DNA from: Clostridiales bacterium
Lineage (GTDB): Bacteria > Bacillota > Clostridia > Christensenellales > Borkfalkiaceae
Reading direction: 5' to 3'
DNA length: 44,853 nt
NCBI GenBank assembly: GCA_015069295.1
Contig: SVIW01000013.1
Span: 1 to 44,853 of the forward strand
Shown here: piece by piece, positions 23,658 through 29,680 of the stretch
Position numbering within the stretch: position 1 is the stretch's first letter
How the letters are laid out: each line of letters starts with the position of its first letter
The notes under the pieces: generated by a model
What the model saw: the letters and a program-made list of their open reading frames with translations, nothing else
Database searches by the model: none
Told to the model about the DNA's origin: nothing
Program-made: the position numbers and the translations under genes

Positions 23658-24395
23658 TTTCCCCGTGAGGTAGTTTTTTCCAAACAGCTCTTGGGATAAA
23701 GGCTTGCCCGTTTTTGCGCAGTCGATAAATTCGGCAATCAAAGCTTTCGAAAGTTCTTCCGCTTGCGCCAACAATTTGTCGGCTTTTTCTAAGGAAAAAG
23801 GCGAACTTTCCTTGAAAGACGGATTTTCCGAAAAAATCGAAAAGGAAAGGGGCGTGTACGCGTTGAATAGGTTTATTGCCCGCAAAAACGAGGGCTTTAA
23901 CAAGGTGGGATAGCCCGATTTTGCCGCGATGACGGCGTAGATGGCAAACAAGTCGTTGCGTTCGGGTTTTGTCAGCTTGATACGGAAAAACCCGCCGTCG
24001 GCGTGCGGATATTTCTCGTGCAAGAGCCTATCCACGGCGTTTTCAATGCGGGAATGGCGCAGCAGCGAATTTTTGGAAAGGGCGTATACGTCGGGATGAA
24101 AAAGAGTGTCCGCGGCGTAGTGTGTGATAAACCCCAGCGCATAAGAACGGGCAAAGGGGTCGTAGAAAGCAAGCTCTTTTAGAACGGAAAAGGCGGTATA
24201 CCCGCCCTTGCGATGTAGAAAAGACCCGAAGTTATTGCTTTTCCCCCGCAAAGGGCGGTAGAAAAAGGCAAAATCTGCGCCCTGCGCTCCGAAATAGTAG
24301 GCGCGGGGGAGCTTGCAGACCGTTTGTTGCAACTCGTTAGACAGCGCATAAAAAACTCGATTGGCAAGAAGATGATGGGTGTATACGGCAGGCAT
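23655..24395 (-). CDS. Zinc-dependent phospholipase C-like protein
   Basis: A 246-residue protein of the family related to Clostridium alpha-toxin's catalytic domain, widespread as uncharacterised housekeeping copies in Bacillota. MPAVYTHHLLANRVF gives the first metal His, FGAQGADFAFF and SFLHRKGGYTAF more ligands, and ALGFITHYAADTLFHPDVYAL the His-Asp metal cluster; RIENAVDRLLHEK continues the helix bundle. There is no signal peptide, so it is probably cytoplasmic. I start at 24395, where the family begins; the frame runs on upstream through the 17-bp dispersed repeat, which is not family sequence. No clear Shine-Dalgarno. A near-copy of the 17-bp motif lies inside at 23851-23867. Catalytic activity and substrate not known. 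Confidence 0.8.
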   Translation of the reverse strand: MPAVYTHHLLANRVFYALSNELQQTVCKLPRAYYFGAQGADFAFFYRPLRGKSNNFGSFLHRKGGYTAFSVLKELAFYDPFARSYALGFITHYAADTLFHPDVYALSKNSLLRHSRIENAVDRLLHEKYPHADGGFFRIKLTKPERNDLFAIYAVIAAKSGYPTLLKPSFLRAINLFNAYTPLSFSIFSENPSFKESSPFSLEKADKLLAQAEELSKALIAEFIDCAKTGKPLSQELFGKNYLTGK

Positions 24396-24448
24396 ATTTT
24401 CAGTATGCGCGAACGGATAAAAAAATTGCGTACCCGCCAAAAACAAGG

Positions 24449-24465
24449 GGCAGGTACGCGTTGAA
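24449..24465 (+). repeat. Dispersed 17-bp motif, copy 3
   Basis: An exact GGCAGGTACGCGTTGAA lies in the short gap between two leftward genes (24395 and 24475). Confidence 0.7.
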
Positions 24466-24474
24466 TCGTCCATT

Positions 24475-24915
24475 TTAAGAGATTCTGCCAAGCAAATAAT
24501 CCACCGTTACGTCCAAATAATCGGCGAGTTTATCCAAATTCTCGACGGTGGGAAGACGGTTATTGCGCAACCAAAAATACATTGTGGCTTGAGAAATTTT
24601 CAAATCCTTTATTACTCTGTATTGCGTTGTTTTTGTCTCGTTTAAAATGTGATACAAAGTTGTGCCAAAGGGTTGGACGGGACGAAATTTTTGATAATTG
24701 CAATAATCCATTCTGCCAAGCAATACGTCCGCAGACACGTTGAAGAACTCTATCAATTTTACAAAATCTTGATAATTCGGTAAGCGTTCAGCGCGTAAAT
24801 ATCTCGTAATATTTGTGCGGTCTGTTTTTAATAATTTGGCTAAAGCAGGGGCGTTTAAAGTGTGCTCTTCCATAAGCGCCGAAAGTGTTTCGGCAAATTT
24901 CGACATAATAACCAT
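24475..24915 (-). CDS. XRE-type regulator with two HTH domains
   Basis: A 146-residue DNA-binding protein with two Cro/CI helix-turn-helix domains in tandem. The first (about 4-66) reads MSKFAETLSALMEEH...ALAKLLKTDRTNITRYLRAERLPN, the second (about 83-145) YHILNETKTTQYRVIKDLKISQATMYFWLRNN. Both end in the same phrase (VSADVLLGRMD and VTVDYLLGRIS), so it looks like an internal duplication. Such a protein could bind two half-sites as a monomer. The ATG at 24915 has GGAG 12 bases upstream; ATG 24906 is possible. It stands back to back with a 53-residue gene at 25060, whose promoter lies between them and is the natural candidate target. Confidence 0.85.
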   Translation of the reverse strand: MVIMSKFAETLSALMEEHTLNAPALAKLLKTDRTNITRYLRAERLPNYQDFVKLIEFFNVSADVLLGRMDYCNYQKFRPVQPFGTTLYHILNETKTTQYRVIKDLKISQATMYFWLRNNRLPTVENLDKLADYLDVTVDYLLGRIS

Positions 24916-24966
24916 AACAAAGACAATCTCCTACAAAATATTATCTTTCGTCCAGCCATCAAAAGG

Positions 24967-24995
24967 TTGCAAGATGGCAGGGCGAGTGGTATAAT
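24967..24995 (+). promoter_or_regulatory. Promoter of the 53-residue gene
   Basis: TTGCAA (24967-24972) and TATAAT (24990-24995) are separated by 17 bases, in the divergent region next to the double-HTH regulator gene. Confidence 0.65.
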
Positions 24996-25059
24996 ATTCT
25001 TACAAAATCAATCAGCGCGCGATTTGGTTTGTAGAATATAAAATAAGGAGAAAAAAATT

Positions 25060-25221
25060 ATGGAAAAACAAAACGCTAATATTTCGGTAAAGGATTTGAC
25101 GGAAGAAATCACGCTGCTTATCAAAGGGGATATCGTGGCTACGTATACCGAAGAAGAGGACGCGTTGCAAGTACATTTTTTAAACGGGCAACATTTCCGT
25201 ATTACGGTTGCGGAAATGTAA
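25060..25221 (+). CDS. Small acidic protein, 53 residues
   Basis: MEKQNANISVKDLTEEITLL... ends ...GQHFRITVAEM. It has AAGGAG 10 bases before the ATG, a good promoter and a downstream terminator, so it is very likely a real gene. The predicted fold is an amphipathic helix followed by a three-strand sheet (IVATYTEE, ALQVHFL, HFRITVAEM). No family recognised. It is transcribed away from the double-HTH regulator and may be controlled by it or act with it. Confidence 0.7.
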   Translation: MEKQNANISVKDLTEEITLLIKGDIVATYTEEEDALQVHFLNGQHFRITVAEM

Positions 25222-25300
25222 ACGGCGGTATTGACAAAAGAAAAACGCCCGTATAGAGTATAGTCGAACGGACGGGTTGTATATAGCATAGCATAAAAAG

Positions 25301-25342
25301 ACAGACCGATTCTGTCAAAAAGAGTCGGTCTGTTCTTATTTT
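25301..25342 (+). terminator. Intrinsic terminator
   Basis: ACAGACCGA (25301-25309) pairs with TCGGTCTGT (25325-25333), followed by TCTTATTTTTG. It serves the 53-residue gene and possibly, in reverse, spoVT. A weaker CGCCCGT/ACGGGT pair lies just upstream. Confidence 0.75.
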
Positions 25343-25379
25343 TGTCGAAAGTATAAAAACTGCGCTGATTTTAACAGAG

Positions 25380-25925
25380 TTATTCGAATTGATTTGCCAA
25401 AATGTCTGCGGTAAGGCGGGCAAGGTTGACTTCGTTGGCTTCCATTTTCGCGCCGTCTTCTTTCGAGAGCACGGCAACCGCGCCGAGACAGTCCCCGCCA
25501 GACACGATGGGGACGATGACCTGCGCCGTAATACCCTCTTCGCGGGTACTGGTGATAGGAACGATGTCGCCGCCCTCCGAGGCGTTCGCGATATAACTGC
25601 GCCGTTCGCGCAAAATCTTGTCCATATCTTCGGATAAGGGCTTTCCGTCAAGCTCCTTTTTCCCGTCGCCGAAGGCGTGTAAAATTCCGTCGGTATCGCA
25701 AATTACGGCAAGCTTACCGCTCAAATCGTTTAACGAGCGCGCGGTGGCTTTGCTGAATTTTTCCAAAGTAGCGATGGGTGAATATTTTTTAAGCATCAAC
25801 TCGTCGCGGTCGGTAAAGATTTCCAAGGGGTCGCCCTCTTTAATACGCAGAGTGCGGCGGATTTCTTTGGGAATAACGACTCTGCCGAGCTCGTCGATTC
25901 TTCTAACAATTCCTGTTGCTTTCAT
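25380..25925 (-). CDS. spoVT: Stage V sporulation protein T (SpoVT)
   Basis: A 181-residue transcription factor that tunes late forespore gene expression and spore germination in endospore formers. The N-terminal AbrB swapped-hairpin DNA-binding domain is clear: MKATGIVRRIDELGRVVIPKEIRRTLRIKEGDPLEIF (positions 1-37, nearly invariant in the family; only fragments matter here). A GAF-like C-terminal domain (about 57-178) includes GGDIVPITSTREEGITAQVIVPI. Length equals that of the Bacillus protein. ATG 25925 has GGAGG 9 bases upstream. A match to the forespore sigma-G promoter lies at 25946-25974. Presence implies that the lineage sporulates or recently did. Confidence 0.93.
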   Translation of the reverse strand: MKATGIVRRIDELGRVVIPKEIRRTLRIKEGDPLEIFTDRDELMLKKYSPIATLEKFSKATARSLNDLSGKLAVICDTDGILHAFGDGKKELDGKPLSEDMDKILRERRSYIANASEGGDIVPITSTREEGITAQVIVPIVSGGDCLGAVAVLSKEDGAKMEANEVNLARLTADILANQFE

Positions 25926-25945
25926 AATTTTCCTCCGTTTACAAG

Positions 25946-25974
25946 TATTGTGCGTAGAGGGAGGGGGAATATAC
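25946..25974 (-). promoter_or_regulatory. Sigma-G/F-like promoter of spoVT
   Basis: On the minus strand GTATA (25974-25970) and CACAATA (25952-25946) are 17 bases apart, close to the forespore consensus (GNATA, then CATNNTA). spoVT is sigma-G controlled in Bacillus. The -10 differs at one key position, so this is tentative. Confidence 0.5.
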
Positions 25975-26025
25975 GCGGGGAGCAGGAAAAAAATTGATTT
26001 TTTTTGAAAAGTAGGGAAAAATGAG

Positions 26026-26054
26026 TTGACAAACAAAAAGCATTAAGATATAAT
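26026..26054 (+). promoter_or_regulatory. Consensus promoter of tRNA-Leu
   Basis: Perfect TTGACA (26026-26031) and TATAAT (26049-26054), 17 bases apart, 14 bases before the tRNA. Confidence 0.85.
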
Positions 26055-26067
26055 ATAGTTCGTTAAT

Positions 26068-26152
26068 GCGGTCGTGGCGGAACTGGCAGACGCGCAAGAC
26101 TAAGGATCTTGTGGGTAACTCCATGCAGGTTCAATTCCTGTCGACCGCACCA
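26068..26152 (+). tRNA. tRNA-Leu, anticodon AAG, CCA encoded
   Basis: Acceptor GCGGTCG pairs with CGACCGC (26142-26148). The D-arm has GCG/CGC. The anticodon stem CAAGA/TCTTG encloses CTAAGGA, giving anticodon AAG for CUN codons. A long variable arm (TGGGTAACTCCAT) marks a class II tRNA, and the T-loop is TTCAATT. A34 is probably deaminated to inosine to widen reading. The 3' 23 bases are duplicated at 34740-34762, so this gene is the integration site of the element that follows. Integration leaves the tRNA sequence intact but removes it from its own terminator, which now lies beyond attR. Confidence 0.95.
26130..26152 (+). repeat. attL core (tRNA-Leu 3' end)
   Basis: The 23-bp sequence starting TTCAATTCCTGTCGACC and ending with the encoded CCA is identical at 34740-34762. 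Confidence 0.9.
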
Positions 26153-26227
26153 AAATCGGCGATTTTTGAGCGAAAAGGGCTTGAAAACGCCGATTTTTTG
26201 CTATTATCCGCCGCCCGAGCGGTCGAA

Positions 26228-26249
26228 ATTTGGGGAAGATTTGGGGAAG
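26228..26249 (+). promoter_or_regulatory. Integrase arm-type sites at attL (tandem 11-bp repeats)
   Basis: ATTTGGGGAAG occurs twice without a gap (26228-26238, 26239-26249), 76 bases inside attL and next to the end of int. A third copy in the same orientation lies 62 bases inside attR (34668-34678). This is the expected layout for arm sites bound by the integrase N-terminal domain. Confidence 0.7.
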
Positions 26250-26269
26250 TTTTCGCACGATCGCGAGCA

Positions 26270-27502
26270 TTACCAAGCGTTGAGCTTCTTGCCCTCTTTC
26301 AAAAGGTATTCGTCCGAAAGATCGGTGTAAGTATTCCCGAGAACGCCGAACGAATGCCCCACGAAATGATCTCGCGCCGCGTCTGCTACGTCGTACTCTT
26401 TGCACCGTGTATAAAATGTAGTGCGGAGGTCGTAGAGCTTATGCCCGGGCAAGGCTCTTTTGAAATGGCGGCGGAGCATATCAAGGTTTGGGATATTGAA
26501 TGCGCCGTCGGCGGGTAAGAAAGGACGGAGGCGGTCGATGATCGGTATGCGCTTATATTCCGTCTTTCTCGTTTTTCTTTTGCTATTTACCGCGACAATG
26601 AACGGGCCCTGTATTTTGGCTGTTTCGAGCTCGTTCGGACGCAACCCGCAAAAGAGGACGAGGGCGGCGGCTGTCGCGTAAATCGTACCGTTTAACGCGT
26701 TGAAAAGGCGCGTTTCTTCGTCCTTTGTGATTGCTTTGCCGCTTTCCCGTTCGTGTTGCGTGTATAAGATCAACGCGAGCGGGTTTCTTGCTATTATCCC
26801 GTGCGCGATCGCGCTCTTGAATATTCCGTTCAGTATCGAGTGCAGATCGTCGGCGGTTTTGCCTTTTCCCTGTTCCATTACCTCGTCCAAGAGCTTTTTG
26901 CAGTCGGGCGGGGTTATTTTTTCGATCGGCGTTTCCTTAAAGCGCGGCGATAGATAACGGTCGACCAAGCGGAGGTTGTTTTTGTAGTGCTCCGATGAAA
27001 CCTTTTCCTTTCGGAACGTTTCATAGTGGTACAGGGCGAAAGCGGAGAACGTTGTAGGGATAGTCGAGCCGCCGCCCGTCCGCTTCTCTTTCGGCTGTGC
27101 CGTTTTCAGTTTTTCGATGAAATTCGCTTTTGCGAGCTCGATCGTCTTTCCGCTTGCGGAAATATCATACCCGTCCCGTCGAAAACGTATCTCATACGTC
27201 GTTGTGTCTTTGCCGCTTGCGTGTTTTCGTAGGCGGCAACGCTTTTTTTGTAGAACAATCAAGCGTTTAAATATTTTTGGCATTGTTTTCATCTCCTCAT
27301 CGGTGAATTCTACAACGCCCTGCTTTGCAAGTGCCTTTTTTAGCTGTTCTTTTGCCTGTTTTTCGTCGAATTGTCCGCCGCCTGTTCTTTCCCTCTCGTG
27401 TGCTTGCACGGCGGCTAAAACGCCCGCAACGTCGTCATCTTCAAAAACTTTCAGTCTGACGCCGTCAAAGTCGACGAATTGCTTTTGATCGCCGTTATTC
27501 AT
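26270..27502 (-). CDS. int: Tyrosine-recombinase integrase
   Basis: A 410-residue site-specific recombinase that inserts and excises the element at tRNA-Leu. The C-terminal catalytic domain carries Arg288 (CGLRPNEL), Arg360 (YDLRTTFYT; the usual His at the first box position is Tyr357), His383 (VGHS) and the nucleophile Tyr392 (NTYTDLSDEYL). The core-binding domain spans about 148-250. The unusually long N-terminal region (1-147) has an AP2-like arm-binding segment (YEIRFRRDGYDISASGKTIELAKA). The start overlaps the end of the upstream antirepressor gene by 8 bases (27495-27502), so the two are translationally coupled. The gene ends 117 bases from attL, the normal position for such integrases. 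Confidence 0.95.
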   Translation of the reverse strand: MNNGDQKQFVDFDGVRLKVFEDDDVAGVLAAVQAHERERTGGGQFDEKQAKEQLKKALAKQGVVEFTDEEMKTMPKIFKRLIVLQKKRCRLRKHASGKDTTTYEIRFRRDGYDISASGKTIELAKANFIEKLKTAQPKEKRTGGGSTIPTTFSAFALYHYETFRKEKVSSEHYKNNLRLVDRYLSPRFKETPIEKITPPDCKKLLDEVMEQGKGKTADDLHSILNGIFKSAIAHGIIARNPLALILYTQHERESGKAITKDEETRLFNALNGTIYATAAALVLFCGLRPNELETAKIQGPFIVAVNSKRKTRKTEYKRIPIIDRLRPFLPADGAFNIPNLDMLRRHFKRALPGHKLYDLRTTFYTRCKEYDVADAARDHFVGHSFGVLGNTYTDLSDEYLLKEGKKLNAW

Positions 27503-28355
27503 CGTCGGGTATGTCGCGATCTCCTTTCTTTGTGGTGAGCTGTTGCGCGTTTTTGGCGTTCAGAGGGGAAACGACCGTTTGCCCGAGTTGTTTCTCGACG
27601 CTCTTGCGCGCGTCTTTTGCCACGCCGCCGCCCCGTTTAGCGACTTTGCGGCTTTCCTCGAACGTTGCGGGCTTTTCTTGCGCTGAAATGGCGGTTGTGG
27701 TAACCTCCGCAAGCATATTGAGCGCGAGTTCAATGTCCGTCATATTGTCGCGCAGGCTTTCTTTTTTTAAGCCTTTCAGCTCTTTATATTGGCGGACGGT
27801 TTTCCCGCTCCACGCTTTCGTCATTTCGTTAGTGAGTATGGCGTATTCTTTGCCGTCCTCAATGCCGCGCTCCCGCCATTCGTCCGTGAGCTTCTTTCGC
27901 GCCTGTATGGTCTGCATACGTTGATTGATCCACGCGTCGGAATAGCCTTTTTGACGGTAGAATTCCGCGCCACGGTGAAACGCTTTCTCGGGGTCGGCTA
28001 TTTCATCAAGCCGCTCACTCCCGACTTGTGCGAGCCACATTTTGAACGGCTCGGCTTTGGGGGAGGGGATAGATTGCACGAGGCGCAAAATGCCTTTTGT
28101 AGATAATACGTCGGTCATACGCATTTTACCGTCGGCGGCGGGCATTTTCAACTGGTTACAATTTGTAACCGTTTCATTTCCCTCGGCGATTAAACGGTTT
28201 TTTAAGACTTTCCAATAGTTGCGCGCTGTTTGATAATTTGCGCTATCCGTCAGAACGGCAACAACGTCCACTACGGAAAAATACCACTCTTCCTCGTTCG
28301 CGTTCCAAGACGTGCGAATTTGTTTCTCGTTAAATAGTTGTAATTTTGTTTCCAT
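27495..28355 (-). CDS. BRO-family phage antirepressor
   Basis: A 286-residue protein. The N-terminal BRO domain (about 1-110) reads LQLFNEKQIRTSWNANEEEW followed by YFSVVDVVAVLTDS, with the typical ending GILRLVQSIPSPKAEPFKMWLA. The middle (GYSDAWINQRMQTIQARKKLTDEWRERG) resembles the damage-inducible DinD-like extension seen in related proteins. The C-terminus is basic and probably disordered. BRO/antirepressor proteins usually bind or titrate phage repressors and switch the element to lytic or excision mode. ATG 28355 has AAAGGAGG 11 bases upstream; an upstream in-frame ATG at 28421 would add residues from another gene's sequence. It lies in the leftward operon between the repressor and int, so induction could free both antirepressor and integrase. 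Confidence 0.85.
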   Translation of the reverse strand: METKLQLFNEKQIRTSWNANEEEWYFSVVDVVAVLTDSANYQTARNYWKVLKNRLIAEGNETVTNCNQLKMPAADGKMRMTDVLSTKGILRLVQSIPSPKAEPFKMWLAQVGSERLDEIADPEKAFHRGAEFYRQKGYSDAWINQRMQTIQARKKLTDEWRERGIEDGKEYAILTNEMTKAWSGKTVRQYKELKGLKKESLRDNMTDIELALNMLAEVTTTAISAQEKPATFEESRKVAKRGGGVAKDARKSVEKQLGQTVVSPLNAKNAQQLTTKKGDRDIPDDE

Positions 28356-28398
28356 TGTTTGAGGTTCCTCCTTTGTTTGGGCTTTCTCTTTTGCCTCT

Positions 28399-28500
28399 TT
28401 ACCGCGCGAGCATATCCGCAAAGACGCGGTTGAAGCGATCGGAAAAGAATAAAACGGCGAGGACGTAGAAAAGCGCGCCCTGCTTCTTTTTCTTATTCAT
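28399..28500 (-). CDS. Small membrane peptide, 33 residues
   Basis: MNKKKKQGALFYVLAVLFFS... has a basic start and one short hydrophobic stretch, then DRFNRVFADMLAR. GGGGAGG lies 7 bases before the ATG, a better ribosome site than most genes here, so it is probably translated. It lies between the repressor and antirepressor genes, all leftward. The role is unknown; small membrane peptides in this place of phages are often exclusion or toxin factors (inference only). Confidence 0.55.
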   Translation of the reverse strand: MNKKKKQGALFYVLAVLFFSDRFNRVFADMLAR

Positions 28501-28529
28501 TGTCGTCCTCCCCGTTATTCTATTGACCT

Positions 28530-29150
28530 TTATAATGTCGTGTGGACTTCAATAACCTTGCCCAAGATTTTGAATTCCGTCCCTTGTGTGATAGGCTCAA
28601 AATCGGGTTCTCTACCCTCGGAAATTAAGGAAATCGCTCCGTTCTTTTCCCTGTATCTCCGAACGGTTTGCTTGCCGTCCATAAGTGCGGCGATAATGTC
28701 GCCGTCTTTGGCTTCGCTTTGTATGTGCACAATCAAAATCGAGCCGTTGCGAATGCCTACATTGACCATACTGTCGTCCGTAAAACGGAGAGCAAAATGG
28801 TCGTTTTTGTTTTTTTGCTTCATATAAACGTATTCCTCTACGTCATCATCTTTAATCTCGCCGCCTCGCCACGACAGTTTTACAAGGGGAACAGGATATA
28901 AATCGTATTGTATCACCTCGCAAGAATTTGATAATGATTTCTTTTTTGCGTCCTTGGGGTTGATGTCATTACCAATTAAATAGTCAACGGAAACATTGAA
29001 AAAGGCGGCAATTTCTTTTACACGATCAAGATCGGGCTGTCGCTTGTTGTTTTCCCACAAAGAAACAGTACTCTCCGCCGCATTGAACATTTTTCCGAAA
29101 ACTTTCATTGTTAACCCCGCTTTTTTGCGCAGTTGTTTAATTCTATTCAC
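28530..29150 (-). CDS. CI/LexA-like repressor with degenerate S24 peptidase domain
   Basis: A 206-residue regulator. N-terminal XRE domain at about 1-60 (MNRIKQLRKKAGLTMKVFGK...STVSLWENNKRQPD...VDYLIGN). The C-terminal part is a LexA/S24 fold with FTDDSMVNVGIRNGSILIV, in which Ser127 is the catalytic serine position. The lysine expected in the TVKR motif is replaced by arginine (QTVRRY, Arg164), and the linker has Gly-Gly (LSWRGGEIKDDD) where self-cleaving members have Ala-Gly. Both changes suggest that it cannot cleave itself and is removed by a partner protein instead. Its promoter contains an operator (29204-29222), so it probably regulates itself. It faces a Cro-like gene at 29358. ATG 29150 follows AAAGGAGG by about 13 bases. 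Confidence 0.88.
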   Translation of the reverse strand: MNRIKQLRKKAGLTMKVFGKMFNAAESTVSLWENNKRQPDLDRVKEIAAFFNVSVDYLIGNDINPKDAKKKSLSNSCEVIQYDLYPVPLVKLSWRGGEIKDDDVEEYVYMKQKNKNDHFALRFTDDSMVNVGIRNGSILIVHIQSEAKDGDIIAALMDGKQTVRRYREKNGAISLISEGREPDFEPITQGTEFKILGKVIEVHTTL

Positions 29151-29196
29151 GTTATTTTTGCCTCCTTTGCGAATAGGTGTTTGGCTTTATGGCTCC

Positions 29197-29327
29197 ATTA
29201 TAAACTTAATAAAAAATGAAGTAAAGGGAAAAGGGCATATATTTTTGAAAAATTTGCAAAAAGTCAAGATATTCGATTGACAAACAAAAAAAAGAATGAT
29301 ATTATTAAACAAAACTTATTAAAAAGT
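29197..29327. promoter_or_regulatory. Lysogeny switch: divergent promoters with two operators
   Basis: Leftward promoter: TTTACT (29225-29220) and TATAAT (29202-29197), 17 apart. Rightward promoter: TTGACA (29277-29282) and TATTAT (29300-29305), 17 apart. Two related palindromes: ACTTAAT-N5-ATGAAGT (29204-29222) inside the leftward promoter spacer, and ACTTATTAAAAAGT (29314-29327) just after the rightward -10. They are the likely targets of the CI-like and Cro-like proteins. Confidence 0.7.
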
Positions 29328-29357
29328 AAAGAAAAAACAAAAATTAGGAGGTTAATA

Positions 29358-29561
29358 ATGAAAAATCTTAAAGAATTGAGGAAGAAAAACGGCTTGACAA
29401 TGAAAAAAGTTTCCGAGCATTTAGGAATGGCGGAAAGCTCGTATTGCTTGTGTGAGCACGGAAAAAGGAAATTGAGCTTTGTGCGCCTTGTGAAATTGGC
29501 GAAGCTGTACGGCTGTTCGGTTGCTGATTTTGTGGACGAAGCGGAGGCGGCGGACGAATAA
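29358..29561 (+). CDS. Cro-like XRE regulator
   Basis: A 67-residue single-domain HTH protein: MKNLKELRKKNGLTMKKVSE, then HLGMAESSYCLCEHGKRKLS and a last helix ending VADFVDEAEAADE. It is the first gene of the rightward operon, transcribed away from the CI-like repressor. ATG 29358 has TAGGAGG 7 bases upstream; the frame is open further upstream to 29277, but that start would lie on the promoter itself. By position and size it acts as the Cro counterpart that shuts off the repressor, or as an activator of replication genes. Confidence 0.85.
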   Translation: MKNLKELRKKNGLTMKKVSEHLGMAESSYCLCEHGKRKLSFVRLVKLAKLYGCSVADFVDEAEAADE

Positions 29562-29680
29562 ACGCGATCAAGCTTCCCCGGGCGTGAGCTGTTCGCGGGA
29601 TATATCGGCGAATAAACGTGCCGCCGCCTTTTATAATAGCGGCGCGATCGGCAAAAGCCAAACATAACAGGAGCAGAACG

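Noticed and set aside
24396-24491. N-terminal extension of the phospholipase C-like protein
   Set aside because: It is translated from the 17-bp dispersed motif and overlaps the HTH gene; family sequence begins at 24395.
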